Notes: generated by a model not told the origin, from the sequence alone. A stretch of 64,000 bases of DNA from Chryseolinea lacunae (GCF_016735595.1 NZ_JAERRB010000011.1:186001-250000), one strand, 5' to 3'; numbered from the stretch's first letter, positions 52,511 to 62,617 are shown. Numbers and translations: made by a program.

Positions 52511-55500
52511 ATGAAAACAAAACTACTGGCGCTCTTCTTCCTGATGCTGTCGCTGGCCTCCTACGGGCAAACGGCCTTGCGGGGACAGGTGACAGACGAA
52601 ACCGGCCAGGCTTTGCCTGGTGTTAACGTCCTTATTAAAGGAACCTCCCGCGGTGCGGTGACTGATGTTCAAGGCACCTATGTGCTCAGCGAAGTGCCCA
52701 ACGACGCTGTGCTGGTGTTCAGCTTTATTGGCTACCTCACCCAGGAAATTGCCGTGGCCGGCAAAACTTCGGTCGATGCCAAGCTGGCTCCCGATGTGAA
52801 AGCCCTCGACGAGGTGGTGGTGATCGGCTACGGCACCAGCACCGTGAAAGAACTGACCGGCTCCGTGTCGAGCGTGAGCGGCAGCAAACTCACCTCGCTC
52901 AACCCCGTGCGCGTAGACCAGGCCCTGCAAGGCCAGGCTGCCGGTGTTCAGATTTCCACAGCTTCGGGTTCGCCCGGCGGGGCACTGAACATCCGCATCC
53001 GTGGACTTTCTACCAACGGCGACAACAACCCGCTGGTGTTGGTTGACGGCGTGCCCTATTCCACAGAAGGGCTCAACGCCCTGAACCCTTCGGATATCGA
53101 ATCCATCAACGTGCTGAAAGATGCCATGGCGAGCATCTACGGTGTGCGCGCGGCCAACGGGGTGATCATCATCACCACCAAACAAGGCAAGCGCAACGCA
53201 AAACCCGTCATCGAATTCAACGGCTATGTGGGATCGCAGGAAACCACCAAAAAACTCGACCTGCTGTCGGCACGCGAATATGCAGTGTTGAAAAACGAAG
53301 CCTATGCGGCCGGTGGTCAGACACCACCCTTTGCCAACGTGGACCTGGGCAAAGGCACCGACTGGCAAAGTGAAGTGTTCAAGAAATCGCCCATCGCGAA
53401 CTATAACCTGAACATGACCGGCGGCTCCGACAAAAGCACCTACGCTATTGGCGGTTCCTACCTGAACCAGGAAGGTATTGTGGGCGGCGACAAAGCATCG
53501 TATCGTCGCTACAACGCACGTGTGAACTTCACCACCGACATTGCGCGCAAGCTCACCTTGCAAAACGTGTTGTTGTTTACCAACGAGCGCAGAAGAACAT
53601 TGCCCGAAAACGGCATTGCATCGGTGCTCTACAACACCACCAACGCTTCCCCATTGGCCACCGTGAGAAATACCGACGGGCAATATACCTACCTCGAAGA
53701 GTTCAGCGACATCATTAACCCGCTGGCGCAGATGGCCAACACCTATAACGAAACCGGTGTGAACAAACTGGTGGGCAAGCAGGAACTGAACTACAAGATC
53801 AACGACAATTTTGAAGTGACCGCCCGCATCGGCTACAACTACGCCAACGTGTCGACAAAAACATTTTCGCCGCTGGTATACTACGGATCAGGCAAGGCAC
53901 AAAACACGGCGACCAACGCTGCGCTGGTGCCCGACTCGATCTCGCTGTATTCAAAAGAAATTGACTCGGTTCGCGTGAACGGTCAATGGACCAAGGTGAG
54001 CGCGAGCTATAAAATTCCCCGCCTCAACAGCGTGACGGAAACCGAGCAAACGTTTTTCAACTACAACGCCGAAGCCTTCCTGAACTATAACCGGAACTTC
54101 AGCGATGTGCACCATGTGAAAGCCACGCTTGGCATTTCCTACTTTGGCGATCAGGGCAAGAGCCTGACGGCAACGGCCTATAACATTCCCTACAACTCCA
54201 ACGACTTTGCCGACATCTCGGCAGCCGATGGAACAAACCTGCTCAACAACACATCGTCGTATCAATATCGCAGCAGACTGCAGTCGTATTTTTTGCGGGG
54301 TGAGTATGCCTACAAGAGCAAGTATATGATTTCGGCGCTGGTGCGTCGCGATGCGTCGTCTAACTTTGGAAAGAACCATCGCTTTGGTTATTTCCCGGCG
54401 GTGTCCGCAGGATGGGTGATTTCGGAAGAACCTTTCTTTCAATCGGAGTTGCTTCAGTTTGTGAAGCTGCGCGCCAGCTATGGTGTGTCGGGCAACGACA
54501 AGATTGGAAACTTCCGCTACCGCGCATTGCTGGGTGGCGAAGGCGTGTACCCCTTCAACAACCAGTTGGTGAACGGCATCGCCATCGGAACATTGGGCAA
54601 CCAGGATCTGAAGTGGGAAACCATGCACCAGACCGATGTGGGCTTCGACTTCAGCTTGTTCAACGGCAAGGTAGACATCACCACCGACTACTACGTCAAG
54701 AAAACAAAAGACCTGTTGTTTCAACCCGACCTCTCGGCCATTGGCGGAGCCTATGGTGCAGGCGGAAGCCCCCCGTGGATAAACGCAGGCGATGTGAAGA
54801 ACAGCGGCTTTGAATTCCTCATTGCCTACAACGACAAGATTGGCGACGACTTCCAGTTTAACGTGAGCTACAACCTCACCACCATTCGCAACGAAGTGAC
54901 GGCGCTTCCCTATGGTGTTGAGTTTATTGAAGGCGGCGCCTTTGGTGTGGGCGGCACACGTCCCACACGCATGCAGGTGGGCCAACCCATTGGTTTCTTC
55001 TATGGCTACAAGACCGACGGTGTGTATCAGACCGCACAGGAAGTTGCCGAGCGTGGCGTGAGCCAGGAAAATGCACAGCCCGGCGATCTACGCTTTGTGG
55101 ATCAGGACGGCAGCGGCGACATCAACTTCAGCAACAACTCTGACAAGACCAAAATCGGTTCGCCCATTCCCGATGTGATTATGGGCTTGAACCTGGGCAT
55201 GAACTTTAAAGGCTTCGACTTGTCGGGCACACTCTACGTGTCGCTGGGCAACGACATTCTGCGCAACTATGAACGCGATCAGCCGCTGGCAAACTTGCTG
55301 GCCTATCGCCTCAACCGTTGGACAGGTGCAGGTTCCACAAACACCGATCCCCGTTTGTTCACGTCATCAACCCAAACCAACCGCAACAATGTGATCTCCG
55401 ACTATTTTGTGGAAGACGGTTCGTTTGCCCGCATCAAGAATGTGCAGTTGGGCTACACCATTCCTTCGGCCATCACCAAACGTGCCGGGGTGACCAGACT

Positions 55501-55681
55501 GCGCATCTATGTGGCAGCAAACAACCTGGCAACCTTCACCAAATACAGAGGCTATGATCCCGACATTTCTTCGCAGTTCGACAGCAACAATCCTTCGAAC
55601 AGCACCTTGTCGTCGGGCATCGACTATGGTTTCTATCCCCAGGCAAAATCATTTATGGCAGGTTTAAATCTTACTTTCTAA
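52511..55681 (+). CDS. susC: SusC/RagA-family TonB-dependent transporter
   Basis: This 1056-residue outer membrane transporter has a signal peptide (MKTKLLALFFLMLSLASYGQ), a carboxypeptidase-like domain (LRGQVTDETGQALPGVNVLI), a TonB-box-like region (LDEVVVIGYGT), a plug with the SusC signature (RIRGLSTNGDNNPLVLVDGV and IYGVRAANGVIIITTK) and a large barrel ending in SFMAGLNLTF. It imports oligosaccharides captured by SusD. The susD gene follows after 3 nt. The start at 52511 is fixed by the signal peptide. Confidence 0.97.
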   Translation: MKTKLLALFFLMLSLASYGQTALRGQVTDETGQALPGVNVLIKGTSRGAVTDVQGTYVLSEVPNDAVLVFSFIGYLTQEIAVAGKTSVDAKLAPDVKALDEVVVIGYGTSTVKELTGSVSSVSGSKLTSLNPVRVDQALQGQAAGVQISTASGSPGGALNIRIRGLSTNGDNNPLVLVDGVPYSTEGLNALNPSDIESINVLKDAMASIYGVRAANGVIIITTKQGKRNAKPVIEFNGYVGSQETTKKLDLLSAREYAVLKNEAYAAGGQTPPFANVDLGKGTDWQSEVFKKSPIANYNLNMTGGSDKSTYAIGGSYLNQEGIVGGDKASYRRYNARVNFTTDIARKLTLQNVLLFTNERRRTLPENGIASVLYNTTNASPLATVRNTDGQYTYLEEFSDIINPLAQMANTYNETGVNKLVGKQELNYKINDNFEVTARIGYNYANVSTKTFSPLVYYGSGKAQNTATNAALVPDSISLYSKEIDSVRVNGQWTKVSASYKIPRLNSVTETEQTFFNYNAEAFLNYNRNFSDVHHVKATLGISYFGDQGKSLTATAYNIPYNSNDFADISAADGTNLLNNTSSYQYRSRLQSYFLRGEYAYKSKYMISALVRRDASSNFGKNHRFGYFPAVSAGWVISEEPFFQSELLQFVKLRASYGVSGNDKIGNFRYRALLGGEGVYPFNNQLVNGIAIGTLGNQDLKWETMHQTDVGFDFSLFNGKVDITTDYYVKKTKDLLFQPDLSAIGGAYGAGGSPPWINAGDVKNSGFEFLIAYNDKIGDDFQFNVSYNLTTIRNEVTALPYGVEFIEGGAFGVGGTRPTRMQVGQPIGFFYGYKTDGVYQTAQEVAERGVSQENAQPGDLRFVDQDGSGDINFSNNSDKTKIGSPIPDVIMGLNLGMNFKGFDLSGTLYVSLGNDILRNYERDQPLANLLAYRLNRWTGAGSTNTDPRLFTSSTQTNRNNVISDYFVEDGSFARIKNVQLGYTIPSAITKRAGVTRLRIYVAANNLATFTKYRGYDPDISSQFDSNNPSNSTLSSGIDYGFYPQAKSFMAGLNLTF

Positions 55682-55684
55682 GTC

Positions 55685-57166
55685 ATGAAGAAATTTCTTA
55701 AAACATCGATCGTCGCCGTCGCTGCATCGCTCATGGCGATTAGCTGTGACGACTACGTGAACATCGATCCGCAATATGCGCAGGATGCTGACAACTATTT
55801 TCTCAGCCCCAGCGACTACGACAAGGCCCTGACCGGCGCCTACGATCTTTTGCAAACCTCTTACCTCGACATGTGGATTGGCGAGATCGCTTCCGACAAC
55901 TCCATTGCCGGCGGAGAAAGCGTGACCGACAGCGAAGGCCTTCACCAGATCGACAACATGACGCACGGCGGCGTGAACAACGAACTGCGCAGCCTGTTCC
56001 GCTTCATGTATGCCGGCATCACCCGCGTGAACTATATCTTCGAAAACAAAGACAAGCTGGAGTTTGATGGCAAGACCCGGATTCTGGCCGAAGCTTCTTT
56101 TCTCCGCGCTTACTATTATTTCGAGCTGGTGAAATTTTTTGGCGATGTGCCCCTCATAGTAGACAAGCGTTTGTCGGCTTCCGAAATTTCGTCACAAACC
56201 CGTGTGCCCGCTGCAGAGGTGTATGCACAGATCGAGAAAGATCTGAAGTATGCCGCCGACAACCTGGCGTGGACCACCAATGTGAAAGGCAGAGTGACCA
56301 AAGGAGCGGCCCTGTCACTGCTGGGAAAAGCCTATCTCTATCAGAACAAATTCAACGAATCGGCAGAGACACTCGACAAAGTGATTGCCGAAGGACCCTA
56401 CAACCTTTCCACCGACTACAGCACCTTGTTCCGCGTGGCCAGCGAAGGCAACAGCGAGACGGTGTTCGACATCGAGTATGTGGGCATTGAAGGTGGTGGC
56501 TATGGATGCTTTGTGTGTCTCGAAGGTTTTGTGGCGGTAGGCTTCCACAGCATACGCGGCTATGAAGGCCCGATCTATGCCGACGGCAACAGCTACAACC
56601 TGCCCACAAAAGATTTGTATGACGAATTTGAACCCAACGATCCACGCTTGCCCGTTGCCATTCTCGACATCGAAGACTTTAAAACAAAAGCGCTTCCCAC
56701 TGTGGTGAAATATACTGTAGGCGGCGGTGGACACACCGGCTACTACAACAACAAATACCTGAAGCGTGCCGACGAGCTTGGTGCCAACGACAACGACCTG
56801 ACAAGCCCCGTGAACCACCGCGTGATTCGTTTTGCCGACGTGTTGCTTATGGCGGCCGAAGCACACAACCGCAAGCCTTCGCCCAACGATGCTCAGGCTG
56901 CGACCTACCTGAACCGCGTGCGTCAACGCGTGAGTGTGAACATGCCCGCGGTGAACGCCACAGGCACAGCACTGACAACGGCGATCTATCACGAACGTCG
57001 TGTGGAGCTGGCCGGCGAAGGTGTTCACTTCTTTGACCTGGTGCGCACGGGCCGCGCGGTCGATCAAATTGCGGGCTTCAAGGCCGGCAAGAACGAAGTG
57101 TTCCCCATTCCACAATCGGAGATCGATTTGGCTGGAGCAGGTTGGATACAGAACAAAGGCTATTAA
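55685..57166 (+). CDS. susD: SusD/RagB-family nutrient-binding lipoprotein
   Basis: This 493-residue lipoprotein has a lipobox ending at Cys21 (SLMAISCDD), a TPR-rich SusD fold (LRAYYYFELVKFFGDVPLIV, AALSLLGKAYLYQNKFNESA) and the conserved C-terminal part (RFADVLLMAAEAHNRKPSPN, YHERRVELAGEGVHFFDLVR, NEVFPIPQSEIDLAG). It forms the lid on SusC at the cell surface. It follows susC after 3 nt; the next lipoprotein gene starts 22 nt downstream. Confidence 0.97.
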   Translation: MKKFLKTSIVAVAASLMAISCDDYVNIDPQYAQDADNYFLSPSDYDKALTGAYDLLQTSYLDMWIGEIASDNSIAGGESVTDSEGLHQIDNMTHGGVNNELRSLFRFMYAGITRVNYIFENKDKLEFDGKTRILAEASFLRAYYYFELVKFFGDVPLIVDKRLSASEISSQTRVPAAEVYAQIEKDLKYAADNLAWTTNVKGRVTKGAALSLLGKAYLYQNKFNESAETLDKVIAEGPYNLSTDYSTLFRVASEGNSETVFDIEYVGIEGGGYGCFVCLEGFVAVGFHSIRGYEGPIYADGNSYNLPTKDLYDEFEPNDPRLPVAILDIEDFKTKALPTVVKYTVGGGGHTGYYNNKYLKRADELGANDNDLTSPVNHRVIRFADVLLMAAEAHNRKPSPNDAQAATYLNRVRQRVSVNMPAVNATGTALTTAIYHERRVELAGEGVHFFDLVRTGRAVDQIAGFKAGKNEVFPIPQSEIDLAGAGWIQNKGY

Positions 57167-57188
57167 CGAAATGCTGAACAATCAAACT

Positions 57189-58613
57189 ATGAAGAAGATA
57201 ATCTATAATCTTATCGTGTTGATGTGCATGGCTGCCGTGTTTGCAGCCTGCAAAGAAGATACGAACGAACTCGGCCCCGTGCCGTCGGCGTCGGATGTGG
57301 AATTTACGTTCGCGCCCAGTGCCGAGAATGACAACATCCTGAACTTCTCAAGTCCTTCGGGCTTCTTGAAAATCTGGGACTTTGGCAACGGCAAGAGCGC
57401 ACAAGGCGACAACGTGAAAGGAACCTATCCGGTGAAAGGAACCTACACCGTGACACTCACCGTCTATACTTCGGGCGGCAGCGCGAAGACTTCGAAAGAA
57501 GTGGTGATTGCCGAAACCGACCCCACACTGCTCGACATTCCGGTCTATAACAAACTGACCGGCGGCAACAGCAAGCCCGAAGGAAAAACATGGGTGGTTG
57601 ATGCGGCCACCAAAGGGCACTTCGGCCTTGGCCCCAAAGCCAGCACCGGCCCCGAATGGTATCAGGCAGGCGCAAACGAAAAAGCCGGCAGCGGTTTGTA
57701 TAACGACAAGTATACCTTCAAGCTCGCAGGCTTCGCTTATGTGATGAACACTGCCGGCGACGTGTATATGAACGGCGGCCAGGCAGCCAACTTCCCCGGC
57801 TCCACACCCAGCCCCGTGGGCGACTTCATGGCACCCTACACCGCGCCCACAAACCTGACGTGGTCGGTGACAGACGACAACAAGTTTCTCTCCATCTCGT
57901 CAGGCGGCTTCATTGGCTACTTCACCGGCGTGAACACCTACGAGATCATGAGCCTGACCGACGATGAAATGTTTTTGAAATATTACGACAACGTGAATGG
58001 CGAGTTCGCGTGGTACATTCGCCTGATCCGCGAAGGCTATGTGCGACCCACCGAACCCGTGGTGCCCAAGGAATATAAGATCGAAGACATCAGCCAGAAC
58101 TTCGACGGCGTGGGCAGCGCGAACTTCACCGGCGACTCGCAAGGTTCGATTGTGAAATACGACAACCCCGCACCCGTGCCCATCAACACATCGGCCAAAG
58201 TGGGCAAGTATGTGAAGGCCGACGGCCAGGGTGGCGAGTATGCCAACATCCAGCTTCCGCTGAAATACAGAATGGACCTGCGCGCCCGGAACGTGTTCAA
58301 GTTGAAAGTGTTTATCCCCAGCTACAACGACTACACCAAAGTGGGCGCCGAAGACTGGCAGTCGTACAAGACCTTGCAAAAACAGGTGTCGATGAAATTG
58401 CAAAACTCCCTGCTGGGCGGCAACGCCTACACCACACAGGCCGAAGTGAAGCAAACGGGTTTAGAGACCGACAAATGGCTGGAGCTGACGTTCGACTTCA
58501 GCGCCTTTGCCGACCGTGAAGATTTCGATAAAGTTGTGATTCAGATCGGGGGCGAAGCCATCTTCACAGGAGGAATTTTCTTCCTGGACGATGTGGAGTT
58601 GCTGCCGGAATAG
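57189..58613 (+). CDS. PKD-domain surface lipoprotein (SusE/F position)
   Basis: This 474-residue lipoprotein has a lipobox ending at Cys21 (AAVFAACKEDTN), a PKD-like domain (about 30-110: FLKIWDFGNGKSAQGDNVKG, then YPVKGTYTVTLTVYTSGG), a middle domain with SKPEGKTWVVDAATKGHFGL and a C-terminal jelly-roll (about 350-474). In GH16 loci of Bacteroidota such a protein is a surface glycan-binding protein that holds the polysaccharide for the enzymes. ATG 57189 fits the signal peptide; 57171 is also possible. No catalytic motif is visible. Confidence 0.88.
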   Translation: MKKIIYNLIVLMCMAAVFAACKEDTNELGPVPSASDVEFTFAPSAENDNILNFSSPSGFLKIWDFGNGKSAQGDNVKGTYPVKGTYTVTLTVYTSGGSAKTSKEVVIAETDPTLLDIPVYNKLTGGNSKPEGKTWVVDAATKGHFGLGPKASTGPEWYQAGANEKAGSGLYNDKYTFKLAGFAYVMNTAGDVYMNGGQAANFPGSTPSPVGDFMAPYTAPTNLTWSVTDDNKFLSISSGGFIGYFTGVNTYEIMSLTDDEMFLKYYDNVNGEFAWYIRLIREGYVRPTEPVVPKEYKIEDISQNFDGVGSANFTGDSQGSIVKYDNPAPVPINTSAKVGKYVKADGQGGEYANIQLPLKYRMDLRARNVFKLKVFIPSYNDYTKVGAEDWQSYKTLQKQVSMKLQNSLLGGNAYTTQAEVKQTGLETDKWLELTFDFSAFADREDFDKVVIQIGGEAIFTGGIFFLDDVELLPE

Positions 58614-58626
58614 AAGGGAAGGATTG

Positions 58627-58676
58627 GGCTGTCCTGCAAAGGCCGACTACGGGTTTGTCGGCGTTTCGGGACAGCC
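58627..58676 (+). other. Nested hairpin inside the PUL transcript
   Basis: GGCTGTCC pairs with GGGACAGCC and, inside it, GCCGAC pairs with GTCGGC, making a long nested hairpin 14 nt after the PKD lipoprotein gene. It has no T run. It could be a partial terminator, a transcript-stability element that separates susCD-type expression from enzyme expression, or a palindromic repeat. Confidence 0.6.
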
Positions 58677-58698
58677 TATGTTTAAAATTTAAAACGAT

Positions 58699-59817
58699 AT
58701 GAACACGACAAGCCTCAAAAGGAACATGATTTTTTATGTGTGTTTGCTGCTCACGCTCGTTGCCTGCGGCGACGATGGCGGAGAACAACAACTCACGCTG
58801 CCCACCAATCTTCAGTTTGAAGCCAAGGCAAGCGACGCCGGAACAGGCACAGTGAGCGTGACGGCCACCGCCGACAAGGTGAACTTCTATACCATTTTCT
58901 TTGGCGACACCACACCCGAAACCGGTGTGAAAACCAACGACGGAAAAGCCTCGCACACCTATGCCACCACGGGCACCTACACCATTCGCGTGCAAGCACA
59001 CACCACCAGCGATGCGTTTGTGACCCTGAGCAAAGATGTGACCGTGAAAGTAGGCACGGGCGACCTCGTGATTCCCTCCAAAGGCTACACCACCCCCGAT
59101 ACCTATGCGGGCATGACCCTGGTGTGGCACGACGAGTTTGAGGGCACCGCGTTGAACACCAACGACTGGACGTTCGAACTGGGCACAGGCTCCAACGGCT
59201 GGGGCAACAGCGAGCTGCAATACTATCGCCAGGAAAACACATCGGTGAAAGATGGCTACCTCGTGATTACGGCGAAGAAGGAAGACTTTCAGTCGAGCAA
59301 ATACACGTCGTCGAGAATCATCACGCAAAACAAGAAGTCGTTTCAGTATGGTCGTGTAGACATTCGTGCGGCACTGCCCAACGGCAAAGGCATATGGCCC
59401 GCGTTGTGGATGCTGGGTTCGAATGTGAGCACGGTGAGCTGGCCAAAGTGTGGCGAGATAGACATCATGGAAATGGTGGGCGGCGGCAACGGCGACAAGA
59501 CCGTGTATGGCACAGCCCACTGGGACAACGCCGGCGCACATGCCAGCTATGGCAACAGCAAACAGCTGAGCAGTGGCATTTTTAGCGACGAGTTTCACGT
59601 GTTCTCCATTGTGTGGACGGCGCAGAAAATTACGTGGTATGTAGACGACGTGCAGTTCAACGTGATCGACACCACACCTGCAGGGCTTGCAGCGTTTCAG
59701 AAAGAATTCTTTGTGATCTTCAACGTGGCCGTGGGCGGCGAGTGGCCGGGCAACCCCGACAGCAACACGCTGTTTCCGCAACGCATGATTGTGGACTATG
59801 TCCGCATCTTTCAATGA
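58699..59817 (+). CDS. PKD-GH16 family beta-glucanase lipoprotein
   Basis: This 372-residue lipoprotein has a lipobox ending at Cys23 (LTLVACGDD), a PKD-like domain (about 36-118) and a GH16 domain from about 140. The catalytic motif is GEIDIMEMVG, with nucleophile Glu253 and acid/base Glu258. The substrate-facing pattern WTFELGTGSNGWGNSELQYY is the laminarinase type (beta-1,3-glucan). Being a lipoprotein, it probably acts on the cell surface. It is the first enzyme of this locus. Confidence 0.94.
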   Translation: MNTTSLKRNMIFYVCLLLTLVACGDDGGEQQLTLPTNLQFEAKASDAGTGTVSVTATADKVNFYTIFFGDTTPETGVKTNDGKASHTYATTGTYTIRVQAHTTSDAFVTLSKDVTVKVGTGDLVIPSKGYTTPDTYAGMTLVWHDEFEGTALNTNDWTFELGTGSNGWGNSELQYYRQENTSVKDGYLVITAKKEDFQSSKYTSSRIITQNKKSFQYGRVDIRAALPNGKGIWPALWMLGSNVSTVSWPKCGEIDIMEMVGGGNGDKTVYGTAHWDNAGAHASYGNSKQLSSGIFSDEFHVFSIVWTAQKITWYVDDVQFNVIDTTPAGLAAFQKEFFVIFNVAVGGEWPGNPDSNTLFPQRMIVDYVRIFQ

Positions 59818-59871
59818 AACTCCTGTGGCCTCCTGAAAAAAACATTCTCTCAAAGACAACCGTAAACACTT

Positions 59872-60651
59872 ATGCTTCTTAGAATAATAGCGCTGGCGTC
59901 GATCTACATCATGGCGTGCAGCGGAACCAACAAACAAACCCTGGTGTGGGCCGACGAGTTCGACACCCCGGGCGCACCCGACACCACCAAGTGGACGTTC
60001 GACCTGGGCAACAACAACGGCTGGGGCAACAACGAGCTGCAATACTACACCCGCGACACCCGCAACGTGCGCGTGGAGAACGGCAAGCTTGTGATCGAAG
60101 CCGTGAAGGACTCCATGGGCGGCAAGCCGTTCACATCGTCGCGCGTGCTGTCGAAGGGAAGAGGCGACTGGCTTTATGGTCGCTTCGAGATCAGGGCCAA
60201 GCTGCCCCGCGGCAAAGGCACCTGGCCCGCCATCTGGATGATGCCCACCAAAAGCAACTACGGTCCCTGGCCCCGCAGCGGCGAGATCGACATTATGGAA
60301 CACGTGGGCTACGAGGGCGGCGTGGTGCACGGCACCATTCACTGCGAAGCCTACAACCACATCAACAACACCCAGAAAGAAGGCATGATGACCGTGCCCG
60401 ATGCCCAGGACCAATTCCACATCTACGCCCTCGACTGGACCAAAGACAAAATGGATTTCCTGATCGACAACAAAGTGTTCTTCTCCGTGACCCGCAACCC
60501 CAAAGACAACGTTGCAGGCTGGCCCTTCGACAAACCCTTCCACCTGATCCTAAACATGGCAGTAGGCGGCAACTGGGGAGGCAAACAAGGCGTAGACCAA
60601 AACATCTGGCCCCAACGCATGGAGATAGACTACGTGCGTGTGTATCAATAA
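59872..60651 (+). CDS. GH16 family beta-glucanase lipoprotein
   Basis: This 259-residue enzyme has a short lipoprotein signal (MLLRIIALASIYIMACSG, Cys16) and a GH16 domain without extras. The catalytic motif GEIDIMEHVG places the nucleophile at Glu138 and the acid/base at Glu143; WTFDLGNNNGWGNNELQYYT is the laminarinase-type glycone region. It resembles the GH16 domain of the preceding gene but has a His after the second Glu and no PKD domain. The two probably act on the same beta-1,3-linked glucan at different stages. Confidence 0.94.
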   Translation: MLLRIIALASIYIMACSGTNKQTLVWADEFDTPGAPDTTKWTFDLGNNNGWGNNELQYYTRDTRNVRVENGKLVIEAVKDSMGGKPFTSSRVLSKGRGDWLYGRFEIRAKLPRGKGTWPAIWMMPTKSNYGPWPRSGEIDIMEHVGYEGGVVHGTIHCEAYNHINNTQKEGMMTVPDAQDQFHIYALDWTKDKMDFLIDNKVFFSVTRNPKDNVAGWPFDKPFHLILNMAVGGNWGGKQGVDQNIWPQRMEIDYVRVYQ

Positions 60652-60703
60652 CATCTTTAGGTGTAAATGAGTAATTAGTTTTATTGAGGTTAACGTTTAG
60701 ATG

Positions 60704-60734
60704 AAAAAAGCCCCGACACGTCGGGGCTTTTTTT
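60704..60734 (+). terminator. Terminator of the PUL operon
   Basis: A perfect stem AAAAAAGCCCCGAC against GTCGGGGCTTTTTT with a T run follows the last GH16 gene by 52 nt. It ends the susC-to-GH16 operon. Confidence 0.95.
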
Positions 60735-61123
60735 GTTGGATAAATGGAAGGGGAATGTTGAACGACCGCAACAGTTACTGCAACTTGCCCGTTGTCGTTT
60801 TTACCGATGCTACCAAGGTATTGGCTGCCCACACAGGCTGATTGATCACCCTTCTTTCGGAACCCAACCTCATCGACTAGAACATAAATACGTTTCTTCT
60901 GTGATCTTAATGCTACCCTGCGTAAACAGCTTTGAACAACTCGCTGTATTACCAAGGTGAATTGGTCAACATGTGATGAAACTTCCGACTATTAAAATCA
61001 GGCAAGATTATTTCAAGGGTTAAGATAATATATCCGATGCCGTCGGACGTACCTTCACCCGCTTTTTTCAAATTATGCAAACTTGACAAAGTAGGATTAG
61101 GAGTTAGCGTAACAATTAACTGG
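60735..61123. other. Intergenic region without a clear gene
   Basis: About 390 nt between the PUL terminator and the decayed NHL gene; no supported gene, RNA or repeat. Confidence 0.4.
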
Positions 61124-62422
61124 CTACTCGAATGCTATTTTGCGAACGCGACGGCTTCCGTCGTCGGCAACAATCAGGTTGCCCTTGGAGTCGATGACAA
61201 TATTCGAAGGGAACGTGAAAAGGGCAACGGCAACGGGACCTTAGGCGTAGCCGGCTGCACTTCCGGCAAAAGTGCTTACAACATTAACGGAGTTCATCTT
61301 GCGGATGCGGTTATTTGTTCTATCGGCGATGTACAAGTTTCCCGCCGCATCGAAAGCCAAACCAAATGGGTTCTTAAATTTAGCCTCGTGCCCTGGGCCA
61401 TCGGCCAATCCCCAAGCCCCGGCTAACGTGGTTACCAAACCCGCCGGCGTTATTTTTCGGATGGTATGACCTTCAACATCCGTCACGAACACGTTGCCAT
61501 TTTTATCGAGTGCTATTCCTCGCGGTTCAGCAAATTGTGCGCCCGATCCTGTGCCGTTTTGCGAACCGAACGTTCCCCTGCAAGCGTGCTCACCAAACCT
61601 GCCGGCGTTATCTTCCGTATTCGGTTGTTGTTGGAGTCTGTCACATAAAGATTTCCGGCACCATCTACATCTATTTCTTGCGGGAACCAAAATTTCGCTG
61701 CCGACCCGGCGCCATCGGCGAATCCCTGATCGCTTCCGGCTAACGTGCTTACAACACCGTCGCTGGTTACTTTCCGAATGCGATGATTGCCAGCGTCTGC
61801 CACATACACATTCCCCAGCGCATCGATCGCCAGGCCTTCAGGGAAATTAAATTGCGCTGCCGCCCCTTTGCCATCGGCCTCGCCCGGCGTGGTACCGCCC
61901 ACCCACGTCCTCCGGCGTGATCTTGCGAATGCAGTGGTTCAGCTTGTCGGCAGCATAAACATTGCCTTGTGCGTCCATGGCCAGGCCCGCTATCAATCCA
62001 AATTTTGCCTGAATGCCTGGCCCATCCTCATACCCCTCCGTGCTACCGGCAAGCGTGCTTACCCAAAGCGAAGGAGTATACTCAAACGAAGGACCGGTGA
62101 CTGTTCTAACGCCGCGCTTTACTGCAACGGCGCCGGTGCCGGCTGCCTTGGGAACTTCTGCCAGCAACTGCGTGGCTGTTGCTGCGCGCACCACCGCCAC
62201 CTTGCCGTTTAACGTTACTTCGTTGTCGGCCGGGTTTGCACTGAAGCCCACGCCTGTAATGGTGACAACCGTTAAATACGGACCTTTAGTGGGTGCTATC
62301 GCGGTAATCTGCAATGGAATCTCCTCCTCGTCATTTTTGGTGCACGACCAAAAAAGTGAGTTGAGGGTGAGTGCTGTGCCAAGCAAGCACAGGTACAGGA
62401 ATATTTTTTCAGTATGTCTCAT
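61124..62422 (-). pseudogene. IPT/TIG-NHL-repeat lipoprotein, broken by several mutations
   Basis: The first part has a lipoprotein signal (LLGTALTLNSLFWSCTKND), an IPT/TIG domain (ITAIAPTKGPYLTVVTITGV) and NHL repeats (GLAMDAQGNVYAADKLNHCI). Near 61905 a stretch is lost with a frame change; NHL repeats go on (GLAIDALGNVYVADAGNHRI). Near 61580 one G missing in a G run shifts the frame again (ALDKNGNVFVTDVEGHTIRK). At about 61247 an in-frame TAA precedes a last repeat (NIVIDSKGNLIVADDGSR) ending at 61124. Three lesions make a functional product unlikely. Such proteins are surface beta-propellers. Confidence 0.85.
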
Positions 62423-62617
62423 GGTTTTTCTTGTTTTGTGCACGATAAAAAATGGTTCTGGCCTTGTAAAATAAAAGCCCGCTACTGAAAAAAAAATTCA
62501 GTGGAATACGTATGCCTGAATGCTTCTGTGATGAGAGTGACTCAACGTAGAGGTGATGGCTAAAGGCAAGCCTTCGGATACAACAGTATAGTTGTTTTGC
62601 GACAGGGCAACGTGTCA

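Noticed and set aside
58564-60543. 659-codon minus-strand frame
   Set aside because: It is antisense to the two GH16 genes, which have complete catalytic motifs; the frame is a codon-bias artefact.
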